In this document: positions 1 through 9,084 of the stretch, piece after piece | How the letters are laid out: every line of letters starts with the position of its first letter | Position numbering within the stretch: position 1 is the stretch's first letter | NCBI GenBank assembly: GCA_027489535.1 | Contig: JAIXZO010000018.1 | Span: 310,001 to 374,000, forward strand | Length of the DNA: 64,000 nt | Origin: Hyphomicrobiales bacterium | Lineage (GTDB): Bacteria > Pseudomonadota > Alphaproteobacteria > Rhizobiales > Beijerinckiaceae | Reading direction: 5' to 3' | The notes under the pieces: model-generated | Databases searched by the model: none | Seen by the model: the letters and a program-made list of their open reading frames with translations, nothing else | What the model was told of the DNA's origin: nothing | Made by a program: the position numbers and the translations under genes

Positions 1-746
1 GCTGGTTCGACGGCTGGGCGCTGATGCAGGCTTTCCGCAAAAAGGCCCGCGCGCTCGGCGTCGTCTACGTGCCCGGCGAAGTCATCGACATCGAGCGCGA
101 AGGCGACCGCATCACCGCCGTCCGCCTCGCCGACGGCGCGCGCATCTCCTGCGGCACGCTCGTGAACGCCGCGGGCTTTCACGGCCGCGAGGTGGCGGCG
201 ATGGCCGGCGTTTCGATCCCCGTCGTGCCGAAAAAGCGCTTCGTCTTCACCTTCGCCTGCCGCGGCGACGTGTCCGGCTGCCCCCTGCTGATCGACCCGT
301 CGGGGGCATGGTGCCGCCCCGAAGGTCGGCCCGGCCCCGAAGGCCAGCTCTTCATCGGCAGCGCGTCGCCCACGCCCGACATGGCCGATCCCGCCATGCA
401 TCCCGACGATTTCGACGTGGATTGGGCCTTTTTCGACGATTTCATCTGGCCGTCTCTCGCGGCCCGCGTCCCCGCCTTCGAACGGATCCGTCCCGGCCGC
501 GCTTGGGCGGGGCCCTACGACATGTGCGAGCTCGACCACAACGCCATTCTCGGCCCGGCGGGCGACGTCGCCAACCTGATGCTCGCCAACGGCTTCTCCG
601 GCCACGGCCTGCAGCAGGCCCCCGCCGTCGGCCGCGGCCTCGCCGAAATGATCGTCCACGGCCGCTGGACCACCCTCGACCTCACCGACCTCGGCTTCGC
701 CCGCATCGCAGAAAACCGCCCGCTGCTCGAGCGCAACGTCATCTGA
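1..746 (+). CDS. FAD-dependent oxidoreductase (DAO family), 3' part
   Basis: The reading frame is open from the window edge, so the true start and the N-terminal dinucleotide-binding motif lie outside. The visible part (about 247 residues) holds the substrate-binding half and the closing FAD loop GFSGHGLQQAPAVGRG, the usual C-terminal signature of D-amino-acid oxidase / sarcosine-dehydrogenase-like flavoproteins of the FOXRED1 type. It presumably oxidises an amino acid or N-methylated amine; the substrate cannot be read from the sequence. It ends three bases before the convergent LysE-type gene. Confidence 0.85.
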   Translation, partial: WFDGWALMQAFRKKARALGVVYVPGEVIDIEREGDRITAVRLADGARISCGTLVNAAGFHGREVAAMAGVSIPVVPKKRFVFTFACRGDVSGCPLLIDPSGAWCRPEGRPGPEGQLFIGSASPTPDMADPAMHPDDFDVDWAFFDDFIWPSLAARVPAFERIRPGRAWAGPYDMCELDHNAILGPAGDVANLMLANGFSGHGLQQAPAVGRGLAEMIVHGRWTTLDLTDLGFARIAENRPLLERNVI

Positions 747-749
747 GCG

Positions 750-1367
750 TCAGTTCTTCCATACCGCCGCGGAAACGCCCGCACCCGCCAGCAGCACGCC
801 TCCGACGCGGTTCATCGTCCTGATCGCGCCCTCGTTGCGCACGACGTGCCGGGCGCGGCTCGCCAGCAGCGCGTAGCCGAGCGCATTGGCGAAGGCGAGC
901 ACGAGGAAGGTGCTCTCGAAAATCGCGAGCTGCGTCCAGAAATCCCCCGCCGGGTCCATGAATTGCGGGAGGAACGCCACGAAGAACGTGATGCTTTTCG
1001 GGTTCAGCGCCGTCACCGCCCAAGCATGCAGCAGCATCTTCGTCCCGCTCGCCGCATCCGTGCGCGGCTCCGCGGCGAGCGTCCCGCCGGCGCGCCACAG
1101 CTTGATGCCGAGCCAGATCAGATAGGCCGCGCCCGCCCAGCGCAGCGCTGCATAAAGCGTGGCCGACGTCGCCAGCAGCGCGCCGAGCCCGAGCATCGAC
1201 AGCGTCATCCCGGTAAAATCGCCGAGCGCCACCCCGACAGCCGTCGGCAGCGCCGTCCGCCATCCGCGCCCCAAGGCATAGGACACGACCAGCATCACCG
1301 TCGGCCCCGGAATGACGATCAAGACCGCCGAAGCCGCCGCAAACGCAAGCCAAGTCTCGACCGTCAT
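750..1367 (-). CDS. LysE/RhtB family amino-acid exporter
   Basis: A 205-aa inner-membrane protein with about six hydrophobic segments. Near the N-terminus is the family motif IPGPT (residues 18-22), and a second conserved patch NPKSITFF lies past the middle loop. The family exports basic or neutral amino acids (lysine, homoserine, threonine type) using the proton gradient; the substrate here is unknown. The ATG at 1367 has a GGAGGG ribosome site about 7 bases upstream (1375-1380). The gene is convergent with the flavoprotein with almost no gap, and no terminator is evident between them. Confidence 0.88.
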   Translation of the reverse strand: MTVETWLAFAAASAVLIVIPGPTVMLVVSYALGRGWRTALPTAVGVALGDFTGMTLSMLGLGALLATSATLYAALRWAGAAYLIWLGIKLWRAGGTLAAEPRTDAASGTKMLLHAWAVTALNPKSITFFVAFLPQFMDPAGDFWTQLAIFESTFLVLAFANALGYALLASRARHVVRNEGAIRTMNRVGGVLLAGAGVSAAVWKN

Positions 1368-1413
1368 CGCCGATCCCTCCGCCCGGCAAAAACCCGGCTC
1401 CGACCTTCCCGTC

Positions 1414-1537
1414 CTTCGAGACGCGGCCTGCGGCCGCTCCTCAGGATGAAGGCTCGCTCAGGATGAGGGCTCGCTCGTGAGCCTCAAGAAAACCTCATGG
1501 TGAGGAGGCGCGGAGCGCCGTCTCGAACCACGAGGTT
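1414..1537. repeat. Diverged copy of the dispersed palindromic repeat
   Basis: Two arms of the repeat seen at 4341, 6149 and 6331 occur here in rearranged order: a CGAGACGCGGCCTGCGGCC-type arm near 1419-1438 and a CTCATGGTGAGGAGGCGC-type arm at 1494-1511 running into TCTCGAACCACGAGG. The copy is more diverged than the later ones. It fills the gap between the LysE gene and the aldehyde dehydrogenase gene. Confidence 0.6.
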
Positions 1538-1551
1538 TTCGTTGCGCTCCC

Positions 1552-3000
1552 TCACCCCGCGAAGGTGTAGGCCGTCTTCACCACGGTGTAGAACTCGCGG
1601 GCATAGGCGCCCTGTTCGCGCGGGCCGTAGCTCGAGCCCTTCCGGCCGCCGAACGGCACGTGATAGTCCACGCCCGCCGTCGGCAGGTTCACCATCGCCA
1701 TGCCGGCTTCGCTGTTGCGCTTGAAGTGGGTCGCATATTTCAGGCTCGTGGTGCAGATGCCCGACGACAGGCCGAAATCGGTGTCGTTGGCCACCGCCAG
1801 CGCCTCGTCGTAATCCTTCACCTTGATCACCGTGCCCACCGGCCCGAAGATTTCCTCGCGCGCGATGCGCATGGAATTCGTCACGCCCGTGAACAGGGCG
1901 GGCTGGAGGTAGAAGCCGGGCGTCTCGCGGTTCAGGAGCTCGCCGCCCCATGCCAGCGTCGCGCCTTCGTCCTTGCCGATGGCGATGTATTTCAGGTCCG
2001 TGTCGAGCTGGCCCTGATCGACCACCGGGCCGATATGCGTGCCGGCCTTCAGCGCGTCGTCGACCGTGAGGCCCTTCAGCCGCTCGGTCATCGCCGCCAC
2101 GAAGGCGTCATGGATGCCCGCCGTCACGATCAGGCGCGAAGAGGCCGTGCAGCGCTGGCCGGTCGAGAAGAACGCGCCGTTCACCGCGCATTCCACCGCC
2201 GTCTTCAGGTCGGCGTCGTCCAGCACCACCAGCGGGTTCTTGCCGCCGAGTTCCAGCTGCACCTTCTTCATCGGCGTGGAGGCGACGCAGGCCGCGGCCA
2301 CCTTGCGGCCGGTCGGCACCGAGCCCGTGAAGCTGATCGCCGAGATGTCCTTGTGCTCGAGCATGGTCTGGCCCACATCGGCGCCGCGGCCCATCACGAG
2401 GTTCAGCACGCCCGCCGGCAGGCCGGCGCGGACGAGAACGTCCACCAGCGCCCAAGCGCAGCCGGGCACCAGATCGGCGGATTTGAACACCACGGTGTTG
2501 CCGTAGGCGAGCGCCGGCGCGATCTTCCAAGCCGGGATGGCGATGGGGAAGTTCCACGGCGTGATGATGCCCACCACGCCCACGGCCTCGCGCGTCACTT
2601 CGATACCGACGCCGGGGCGGATGCTGTTGACGACTTCGCCGTTCAGCCGCAGGCACTCGCCCGCGAAGAAGGCGAACACCTGCCCCGCGCGCATGGCCTC
2701 GCCCACGCCTTCGGCCAGCGTCTTGCCCTCTTCGCGCGCCAGCAGGCGGCCGAGTTCGTCCTTGCGGGCGAGAATTTCGTCCGAGGCCTTTTTGAGGATT
2801 TCGTAGCGCTCCTGCGGCGTGGTGCGCGACCAAGCCGGGAACGCCGCCTTGGCGGCCGCGATGGCCTCCTCCGCCTGCGCCTTCGAAGCGCGGGCGTAAC
2901 GGCCGACGATGTCCTTGGTGTCGGAAGGATTGACGTTCTCGTTGACGCTCGTGCCTTCGACCCACTGGCCGGCGATGTAGTTCTTGAAGATCTCGGTCAT
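1552..3000 (-). CDS. NAD(P)-dependent aldehyde dehydrogenase, probable alpha-ketoglutarate semialdehyde dehydrogenase
   Basis: A 482-aa soluble ALDH-superfamily enzyme with all catalytic parts in place: Asn150 in TPWNF, the nucleotide-loop TGS at 225-227, general-base Glu250 in LELGGK and nucleophile Cys284 in GQRCTASS. Overall character fits 2,5-dioxovalerate (alpha-ketoglutarate semialdehyde) dehydrogenases, the last step that turns pentonates or hexarates into alpha-ketoglutarate. That reading is supported by the upstream same-strand FAH-family gene (34 bases away) and the nearby galactarate dehydratase. Succinate-semialdehyde or another aldehyde remains possible from sequence alone. Confidence 0.88.
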   Translation of the reverse strand: MTEIFKNYIAGQWVEGTSVNENVNPSDTKDIVGRYARASKAQAEEAIAAAKAAFPAWSRTTPQERYEILKKASDEILARKDELGRLLAREEGKTLAEGVGEAMRAGQVFAFFAGECLRLNGEVVNSIRPGVGIEVTREAVGVVGIITPWNFPIAIPAWKIAPALAYGNTVVFKSADLVPGCAWALVDVLVRAGLPAGVLNLVMGRGADVGQTMLEHKDISAISFTGSVPTGRKVAAACVASTPMKKVQLELGGKNPLVVLDDADLKTAVECAVNGAFFSTGQRCTASSRLIVTAGIHDAFVAAMTERLKGLTVDDALKAGTHIGPVVDQGQLDTDLKYIAIGKDEGATLAWGGELLNRETPGFYLQPALFTGVTNSMRIAREEIFGPVGTVIKVKDYDEALAVANDTDFGLSSGICTTSLKYATHFKRNSEAGMAMVNLPTAGVDYHVPFGGRKGSSYGPREQGAYAREFYTVVKTAYTFAG

Positions 3001-3034
3001 TTTTTCGTCCTTGTTCGGGTCGGGTGCGGAAGCG

Positions 3035-4213
3035 TCAGATCAGGCCGCGCGCCGCGAGATTGCGCATGAGGTGGGAAATGCCGAAGGTCCAAGGCGCGCA
3101 TTCGTCCGTCCGCTTCATGCGGTTGACGAGCGCCCCGAGCTTCGGCGCGGAAATGGTCACCACGTCGCCGAGCTTGTGCGTGAAGCCCTGCCCCGGCGCG
3201 TCGCGGTCCTCGACGGGCGCGAACAGCGTGCCCGTATAGAGCACCGCGCCGTCCGGATATTGGTGGTTCTTGTTGAGCATCTGCCCGGCGAGATCGGCAA
3301 GGTCGCGGCTGATCTTGGTCAGCGAGGACGCGCCTTGGAGCTTGAACCCGTCGTCGCCTTCCACCGTCAGCTTCAGCTCGCTCTTGCGCAGGTCGTCGAG
3401 CGAGAAGGTCGCATCGAAAAACCGGATGAACGGGCCGAGCGTCGCGGAGGCGTTGTTGTCCTTGGCCTTGCCCAGCAGCAGCGCCGAGCGGCCTTCCACG
3501 TCGCGCAGGTTGACGTCGTTGCCGAGCGTGCCGCCGACGATCCGCCCGTCGGACGCGATCACCAGCACCACTTCCGGCTCGGGATTGTTCCAGGTCGAAA
3601 TCGGATGCAGCCCCGCATCCGCGCCCGTCCCCACCGCCGCCATCACCGGGGCCTTGGTGAAGATTTCCGCGTCCGGCCCGATGCCCACTTCGAGATATTG
3701 GCTCCACGCGCCCTGCGACACGAGCAGTTCCTTCAGCCGCATGGCTTCCGGTCCGCCGGGCTTGAGCTTGGAAAGGTCGTCGCCGACCTTCGCCAAGATC
3801 TCCTCGCGGATCACCGCCGCCGCCGACATGTCGCCGCGCGCCCGCTCCTCGATCACGCGCTCGAGCATCGACACCGCGAAGGTCACGCCCGCCGCCTTCA
3901 CCGATTGCAGGTCCACCGGCGCCAGCAGCCAAGGCTTGGAGGCATCGCGCGCGTGCTCCGCCGTATTGGCGAGGATCGAAGCGAGATCGCCGACCCGCTC
4001 GCCCGAAGCCGCCTTCAGCGCCGCGGCCGGATCGGCCGTCTCGCACAGATCGCGCATCGTCGGAAACGTCTTCGACAGGTCGAACACCCCGTCCGCCCGA
4101 ATCGCCACGACGGACGGCCCCTTCGCCTCCGGCCGCCACACCCGTCCCGCCAGCGCCCCCGCAGTTCCGTCGGCGGGAAGGGTCGAAGCGGGATCGAGTT
4201 TCACCACGGGCAT
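3035..4213 (-). CDS. Fumarylacetoacetate-hydrolase-family keto-deoxy sugar acid dehydratase (XylX/AraD1-like)
   Basis: A 392-aa FAH-fold protein starting MPVVKLDP at 4213; the reading frame is open further upstream but runs through a repeat and low-quality sequence, so the internal ATG is chosen. The C-terminal two thirds hold the FAH core, with the motif GTGADAGLHPISTWNNPEPE and the GNDVNLRDVEGRSALLLGKAK stretch around residues 220-270 (quoted in part). Relatives act on 2-keto-3-deoxy-xylonate or -arabinonate and release alpha-ketoglutarate semialdehyde, the substrate of the downstream aldehyde dehydrogenase. The two genes look like one leftward operon. The specific substrate is an inference. 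Confidence 0.8.
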   Translation of the reverse strand: MPVVKLDPASTLPADGTAGALAGRVWRPEAKGPSVVAIRADGVFDLSKTFPTMRDLCETADPAAALKAASGERVGDLASILANTAEHARDASKPWLLAPVDLQSVKAAGVTFAVSMLERVIEERARGDMSAAAVIREEILAKVGDDLSKLKPGGPEAMRLKELLVSQGAWSQYLEVGIGPDAEIFTKAPVMAAVGTGADAGLHPISTWNNPEPEVVLVIASDGRIVGGTLGNDVNLRDVEGRSALLLGKAKDNNASATLGPFIRFFDATFSLDDLRKSELKLTVEGDDGFKLQGASSLTKISRDLADLAGQMLNKNHQYPDGAVLYTGTLFAPVEDRDAPGQGFTHKLGDVVTISAPKLGALVNRMKRTDECAPWTFGISHLMRNLAARGLI

Positions 4214-4340
4214 CGGCAAGGTCTCCCTGAATCGTCGAGAGCGGCTCTCCGGCCGCTTTTCGGTTCGGGACACTGATTGTTGCCAGACAAGTTTGCAAGT
4301 CCCGCTTTTCAGCTCCCCGCGATGCAGGCCCCGCTTTCGA

Positions 4341-4445
4341 CCCTCATGGTGAGGAGCGCCGAAGGCGCGTCTCGAACCACCTTCCACCGCACCCGCAATC
4401 CCCGTGGTTCGACACGGCCCTGCGGGCCTCCTCACCAGGAGGGTC
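4341..4445. repeat. Dispersed palindromic repeat, copy B, in the 4214-4578 gap
   Basis: The 365-base gap between the divergent FAH-family and galactarate dehydratase genes contains this imperfect palindrome. One arm reads CTCATGGTGAGGAGCGCC then GAAGGCGCGTCTCGAACCAC. The other arm, about 55 bases on, is its approximate complement, CCTGCGGGCCTCCTCACC. A shorter internal stem (GCGCCgaaGGCGC) sits in the left arm. No other gene is seen in the gap; both flanking promoters must lie here. Confidence 0.8.
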
Positions 4446-4578
4446 GGATCGTTTTCACCGCGCGGTTTTCTCCCGCAGGCGCATGCATCCCCCTTCCCGC
4501 CCCCATGCCTCGCGCATAGAATGCCCACGCCGCGCCGCCGTGTACGGCCAAAAACCTAAACCGTTTCAGGAGACGTCC

Positions 4579-6111
4579 ATGAACGCCCCCGTCGCCCATG
4601 CGCCGCGCACCGTGCGGCTGTCCGATGCCGACAACGTCGTGGTGGCGGTCGATCCGATCCTGCAGGGCAATACGGTGCACGGCGTCGAGGCGCGGGCGCG
4701 GGTGCCGCGCGGGCACAAGATGGCCACGGTGAAGATCGAGACCGGCGCGCCGATCCTCAAATTCGGCCAGATCATCGGCTTCGCGGCCACCGACATCCTG
4801 CCCGGCGACTGGATCCACGAGCACAATGTCGAAATGCACGATTTCGACCGCGACTACCGCTTCGCCGAAGACGCGAAGGTCGAGGAGATCCTCCCGGTCG
4901 AATTGCAGGCCACCTTCGAGGGCTTCCGCCGCGCGAACGGCAAGGTCGGCACGCGCAATTATATCGGCATCCTCACCTCGGTGAACTGCTCGGCCTCGGT
5001 CGCCCGCTTCATGGCGGAGGAGATCAACCGCTCCGGCCTGCTGCGCGATTTCCCCAACATCGACGGCGTCATCCCGCTGGTGCACGGCGGCGGCTGCGCG
5101 CTCGACATCAAGGGCGAGGGCTACGAAATTCTCAAGCGGACCCAATGGGGTTACGCGTCGAACCCCAACATGGCGGGCGTCGTCATGGTCGGTCTCGGCT
5201 GCGAGGGCTTCCAGATTTCGCGCTGGAAGGAGGCCTACAACCTCACCGAAAGCGACACGTTCCGCACCATGACGATCCAGGAGGTCGGCGGCACCAAGAA
5301 GACCGTGGCCGCGGGCGTCGAAGCCATCAAGACCATGCTGCCCATAGCCAACGCTACCAAGCGCGAGACCGTGCCGGCCTCCGAGCTGATGCTCGCGCTG
5401 CAATGCGGCGGGTCGGACGGTTATTCCGGCATCACGGCCAACCCGGCGCTGGGCGCGGCGGTCGATCTGCTGGTCAAGCACGGCGGCACGGCAGTGCTCT
5501 CCGAGACTCCGGAAATCTACGGCGCGGAGCATCTGCTCACCCGCCGCGCGGCGACGCGCGAGATCGGCGAAAAGCTCGTCGGCATGATCAAGTGGTGGGA
5601 GGACTATACCGCCCGCAACAAGATGGAAATGAACAACAATCCGTCGCCCGGCAACAAGGCCGGCGGCCTCACCACCATTCTGGAAAAGTCCCTCGGCGCG
5701 GCGGCCAAGGGCGGCACGCGCACCATGACGGGCGTGTTCCACTACGCCGAACAGGTCACCGCCAAGGGCTTCGTCTACATGGACACGCCCGGCTACGATC
5801 CCGTCGCCGCCACCGGTCAGGTCGCGGGCGGCTGCAACGTCCTCGCCTTCACCACCGGCCGCGGCTCCGCCTACGGCTGCAAACCCACGCCATCGATCAA
5901 GCTCGCCACCAACAGCGAAATCTACCGCCGCATGCTCGACGACATGGACATCGACTGCGGCACCATCCTCGACGGCGTCAGCATCGAGGAAAAGGGGCAG
6001 GAGATCTTCGACAAGGTCCTCCGCGTGGCCTCGGGCGAGCTCTCCAAATCCGAAGAACTCGGCTACGGCGACGCCGAATTCGTCCCCTGGACGGTCGGCG
6101 CGACGATGTGA
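4579..6111 (+). CDS. garD: Galactarate dehydratase / UxaA family, fused form
   Basis: A 510-aa protein with an N-terminal SAF-type domain (about residues 17-90, ending in the metal-site-like HEHNVEMHDFD) fused to a UxaA hydrolase domain (about 110-500) with LVHGGGCALDIKG, GLGCEGFQ and QCGGSDGYSGITANPALG. The family dehydrates galactarate or altronate with a divalent metal. The ATG at 4579 follows TTTCAGGAG at 4564-4572, a well-placed ribosome site; the frame is open further upstream through non-coding sequence. Together with the neighbouring semialdehyde dehydrogenase it suggests hexarate breakdown to alpha-ketoglutarate. Galactarate versus altronate is uncertain. Confidence 0.87.
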   Translation: MNAPVAHAPRTVRLSDADNVVVAVDPILQGNTVHGVEARARVPRGHKMATVKIETGAPILKFGQIIGFAATDILPGDWIHEHNVEMHDFDRDYRFAEDAKVEEILPVELQATFEGFRRANGKVGTRNYIGILTSVNCSASVARFMAEEINRSGLLRDFPNIDGVIPLVHGGGCALDIKGEGYEILKRTQWGYASNPNMAGVVMVGLGCEGFQISRWKEAYNLTESDTFRTMTIQEVGGTKKTVAAGVEAIKTMLPIANATKRETVPASELMLALQCGGSDGYSGITANPALGAAVDLLVKHGGTAVLSETPEIYGAEHLLTRRAATREIGEKLVGMIKWWEDYTARNKMEMNNNPSPGNKAGGLTTILEKSLGAAAKGGTRTMTGVFHYAEQVTAKGFVYMDTPGYDPVAATGQVAGGCNVLAFTTGRGSAYGCKPTPSIKLATNSEIYRRMLDDMDIDCGTILDGVSIEEKGQEIFDKVLRVASGELSKSEELGYGDAEFVPWTVGATM

Positions 6112-6148
6112 ACCCATACGGTTCAAACCATCCCGGAGATGCACCGAG

Positions 6149-6246
6149 CCTCATGGTGAGGAGCGCCGAAGGCGCGTCTCGAACCATCGTGGCCGCGAAA
6201 AGCCGTGGTTCGAGACGGCCCTGCGGGCCTCCTCACCATGAGGGTG
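6149..6246. repeat. Dispersed palindromic repeat, copy C
   Basis: A long imperfect inverted repeat in the 6112-6470 gap. It opens CCTCATGGTGAGGAGCGCCG, has AACCATCGTGGCC and CCGTGGTTCGAGAC as facing inner arms, and closes GGCCTCCTCACCATGAGGGT. It is almost identical to the copy at 6331-6427. Together with a second repeat type at 6267-6312 it fills most of the gap; no gene is seen here. Confidence 0.9.
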
Positions 6247-6266
6247 TGTTTCAACTCAGCCCTTCC

Positions 6267-6312
6267 GGTGTCATCCCGGGCGCGCAGCCACCCGGGACCC
6301 AGCCTTCCTTCC
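6267..6312. repeat. Second dispersed repeat type (TGTCATCCCGGGC element)
   Basis: Between the two palindrome copies lies GTGTCATCCCGGGCGCGCAG followed by CACCCGGGACCCAGCCTTCC. The same wording recurs at 11494-11588, so this is a second repeat family in the genome, with CCCGGG arms facing each other. Confidence 0.7.
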
Positions 6313-6330
6313 AATTCCCGACACCTTGAC

Positions 6331-6427
6331 CCTCATGGTGAGGAGCGCCGAAGGCGCGTCTCGAACCATCGTGGCCGCGAAAAGCCGTGGTTCGAGACGG
6401 CCCTGCGGGCCTCCTCACCATGAGGGT
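6331..6427. repeat. Dispersed palindromic repeat, copy D
   Basis: Nearly base-for-base duplicate of the element at 6149-6246, in the same orientation about 180 bases away. It can fold into one long hairpin and stands just past the 3' end of the leftward LysR gene, so it could act as a transcript end for both the galactarate dehydratase and the LysR gene. Confidence 0.9.
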
Positions 6428-6470
6428 CGGATGTTGTTCACGCCCGCTTGGGAATTTCGGGCCGTCGCCC

Positions 6471-7379
6471 CTATCCCCGCCCGCACTCCCCCAACAGCCA
6501 CTCCCTGAACGCGACCAGCGCGGGCCGCTCCGCGCGGGCTTCCGGATACACCAGCCAATAGGCTTGCCGGCTCTCGATCGGCCGGTCGAAGGCCACGGCC
6601 AAGCGGCCGGCGGCGATCTCCTCCTCCACCAGAAAGCGCGGCACGATGGCCATGCCGAGCCCGGCGGCGGCGGCTTGGGCGACCATGGCGAATTGCTCGA
6701 AACTTGGGCCGGGCTTCGCCCATTTGGGGTCGAGCCCCAGCGAGGCGATCCACTCGGCCCATGCGGTCGGCCGCGTCGCCTGCCGCAGCAGCGGCACCCG
6801 CAAAGCATCGGCCGGGTTCGTCACACCTTCGCGGGCGAGAAATTCCGGGCTCGCAACCGGCACGATGGTCTCGCCCATCAGCCGATGCAGCTTGGTCCCC
6901 GCCCCCGGCCAGACCGGATCGCCGAAATGGATCGCCGCATCCAGCCCCTCGCGGCCGAAATCGAACGGCACGATCCGCGTGGAAAAATCGATGGTCACCT
7001 CGGGATGCTCGCGGAAGAAGGCAGGCAGGCGCGGAATCAACCACCGCGTGCCGAAGGTCGGCAGCACCGCCAAGGTCAGCGTCCCGCCCACCACGCCCCG
7101 CCCGGCCATCGTGTTCAGGGTCGCCGCCGAGAGCCGCGAGAGCACGTCGCGGACCTCCTCGGCATAGGCGGCGCCGGCCGGCGTCGGCGATACCCGCTGC
7201 CGCACCCGCTCGAACAAGGCGACCCCGAGCAGGTCCTCGATCAGCGCGACCTGCCGGCTCACCGCGCCCTGCGTGAGGTTCAGCTCCTCCGCGGCGCGCG
7301 TGAAGCTGCCGTGCCGGGCGGCGGCCTCGAAGGCCTGCAAAGCGGGGATGCCGGGGAGGAGGATGCGGGACGAGGTCAT
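6471..7379 (-). CDS. LysR-family transcriptional regulator (GcvA-like)
   Basis: A 302-aa LysR-type protein. The N-terminal winged helix (about residues 8-66) contains AARHGSFTRAAEELNLTQGA and SRQVALIEDLLGVALFERV, and a periplasmic-binding-type effector domain follows (about 90-295). It is divergent from the ALDH7-gcdH-CoA-transferase operon. A perfect inverted repeat (TTTCTCA and TGAGAAA, 8 bases apart) lies directly upstream of its own start. LysR regulators beside glutaryl-CoA dehydrogenase commonly control glutarate/lysine catabolism, and that is the inferred role. Confidence 0.9.
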   Translation of the reverse strand: MTSSRILLPGIPALQAFEAAARHGSFTRAAEELNLTQGAVSRQVALIEDLLGVALFERVRQRVSPTPAGAAYAEEVRDVLSRLSAATLNTMAGRGVVGGTLTLAVLPTFGTRWLIPRLPAFFREHPEVTIDFSTRIVPFDFGREGLDAAIHFGDPVWPGAGTKLHRLMGETIVPVASPEFLAREGVTNPADALRVPLLRQATRPTAWAEWIASLGLDPKWAKPGPSFEQFAMVAQAAAAGLGMAIVPRFLVEEEIAAGRLAVAFDRPIESRQAYWLVYPEARAERPALVAFREWLLGECGRG

Positions 7380-7384
7380 GAGCG

Positions 7385-7406
7385 TTTCTCATGATGTCGT
7401 GAGAAA
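7385..7406. promoter_or_regulatory. Probable LysR operator
   Basis: TTTCTCA (7385-7391) and TGAGAAA (7400-7406) form a perfect 7-base inverted repeat with an 8-base spacer, 6 bases upstream of the LysR start codon and about 160 bases upstream of the divergent ALDH7 gene. Size and place fit a LysR-type recognition site used for autoregulation and control of the divergent operon. No binding data exist in the sequence. Confidence 0.6.
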
Positions 7407-7561
7407 GCATCGTTTGCAACGTCTCGGATTTCGGCTTCTTATCGTGATAATTCGACGTTCGAAAAGCTTAATTCGGGCTCGGATTCTTGTATGTTCGGGG
7501 GGCTGTTTCGGCGCAATCCGCGTCCCGACCTGCACGCCCCGAAGCGACGATCCGAGGTTCC

Positions 7562-9082
7562 ATGCTGCCCGTTCGAGACGACGCACTCGCCATCCTCAAC
7601 CGTCTCGGCGTCCCCGATTCCGCCTTTTCGGACAAGGGGTTGGCCGCGCGCTCGCCGATCACCGGCGAGGTGATCGCCACGGTGCGCGAGACCGCGCCGG
7701 AGGAGGCGACCGCCGCCGTCGGTCGCGCCCATGCCGCGTTTTCCGAATGGCGCAAGGTTCCCGCCCCGCGCCGCGGAGAACTCGTCCGCCTGCTCGGAGA
7801 AGAGCTGCGCGAGTCTAAAGACGATCTCGGTCGTCTGGTGACGCTGGAGGCCGGGAAGATCATCTCCGAAGGCCTCGGCGAAGTGCAGGAAATGATCGAC
7901 ATCTGCGATTACGCGGTCGGTCTGTCGCGCCAATTGTTCGGTCTCACCATCGCGACCGAGCGTCCGGACCATCGCATGATGGAGACTTGGCATCCGCTGG
8001 GCGTTTGCGGCGTCATCTCCGCCTTCAACTTCCCCGTCGCGGTCTGGTCCTGGAACGCCGCCCTCGCCCTCGTCTGCGGCGACCCCGTGGTGTGGAAACC
8101 GTCCGAAAAGACCACCCTCACCGCCCTCGCCACGGCCGCGATCTTCAAGCGTGCGGCCGATCGTTTCGGCGGCGTTCCGGACGGATTGCACGAAGTGCTG
8201 ATCGGCGGCCGCGCCGTCGGCGAGGTCTTGGTCGAGGACCGTCGGGTCCCCGTCGTCTCGGCCACGGGCTCCACGGCCATGGGCCGTCAGGTCGGGCCAA
8301 AGCTGGCCGGCCGCTTCGCCCGCGCGATCCTCGAATTGGGGGGAAACAACGCCGCGATCGTTGCGCCGTCGGCGGATTTGGACCTCGCATTGCGCGGCAT
8401 CGCCTTCGCCGCGATGGGCACCGCCGGCCAGCGCTGCACCACGCTGCGCCGCCTTTTCGTCCATGAAAGCGTCTATGACGCCCTGCTGCCGAAGCTGCGC
8501 AAGGCCTGGTCCTCGGTGAAGGTCGGCGATCCGCGCGAGCCGGGCGTGCTCGTCGGCCCGCTGATCGACAAGGCCGCCCACGACGCCATGGAACGGGCGC
8601 TGGGCGAGGCCCGCGCGGCCGGCGGCGAGATCACGGGCGGCGTGCGCGAGCATGCAGAAGCTTTCCCGGAGGCCCATTACGTCGCCCCCGCGCTCGTGGA
8701 AATGCCCGCCCATGCCGGCCCGGTGCTGCGCGAGACCTTCGCGCCGATCCTCTACGTGATGCGCTACTCGACGTTCGAGGAGGCGGTGGCGATGCAGAAC
8801 GCGGTCGGCGCGGGGCTCTCGTCCTCGCTGTTCACGCTCGACATGCGCGAGGCGGAACGCTTCATCTCGGTCGAAGGATCGGATTGCGGCATCGCCAACG
8901 TCAATATCGGCCCCTCGGGCGCCGAAATCGGCGGCGCGTTCGGCGGCGAGAAGGAGACGGGCGGCGGCCGCGAGGCGGGCTCGGACAGCTGGAAAGCCTA
9001 TATGCGCCGCGCCACCAACACCATCAATTACGGAACGACCCTGCCGCTGGCGCAGGGCGTGACCTTCGACATCGGAGACTGA
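7562..9082 (+). CDS. amaB: ALDH7-type alpha-aminoadipic semialdehyde dehydrogenase
   Basis: A 506-aa aldehyde dehydrogenase of the antiquitin (ALDH7) group. Family marks are [17 protein letters not shown] (oxyanion Asn), [11 protein letters not shown] (general-base Glu), [12 protein letters not shown] (nucleophile Cys), and near the C-terminus [20 protein letters not shown] and [13 protein letters not shown]. Members oxidise 2-aminoadipate 6-semialdehyde in lysine breakdown. It is followed after two bases by glutaryl-CoA dehydrogenase. The ATG at 7562 begins the normal N-terminus; upstream in-frame sequence does not resemble the family. Confidence 0.88.
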   Translation: MLPVRDDALAILNRLGVPDSAFSDKGLAARSPITGEVIATVRETAPEEATAAVGRAHAAFSEWRKVPAPRRGELVRLLGEELRESKDDLGRLVTLEAGKIISEGLGEVQEMIDICDYAVGLSRQLFGLTIATERPDHRMMETWHPLGVCGVISAFNFPVAVWSWNAALALVCGDPVVWKPSEKTTLTALATAAIFKRAADRFGGVPDGLHEVLIGGRAVGEVLVEDRRVPVVSATGSTAMGRQVGPKLAGRFARAILELGGNNAAIVAPSADLDLALRGIAFAAMGTAGQRCTTLRRLFVHESVYDALLPKLRKAWSSVKVGDPREPGVLVGPLIDKAAHDAMERALGEARAAGGEITGGVREHAEAFPEAHYVAPALVEMPAHAGPVLRETFAPILYVMRYSTFEEAVAMQNAVGAGLSSSLFTLDMREAERFISVEGSDCGIANVNIGPSGAEIGGAFGGEKETGGGREAGSDSWKAYMRRATNTINYGTTLPLAQGVTFDIGD

Positions 9083-9084
9083 CC

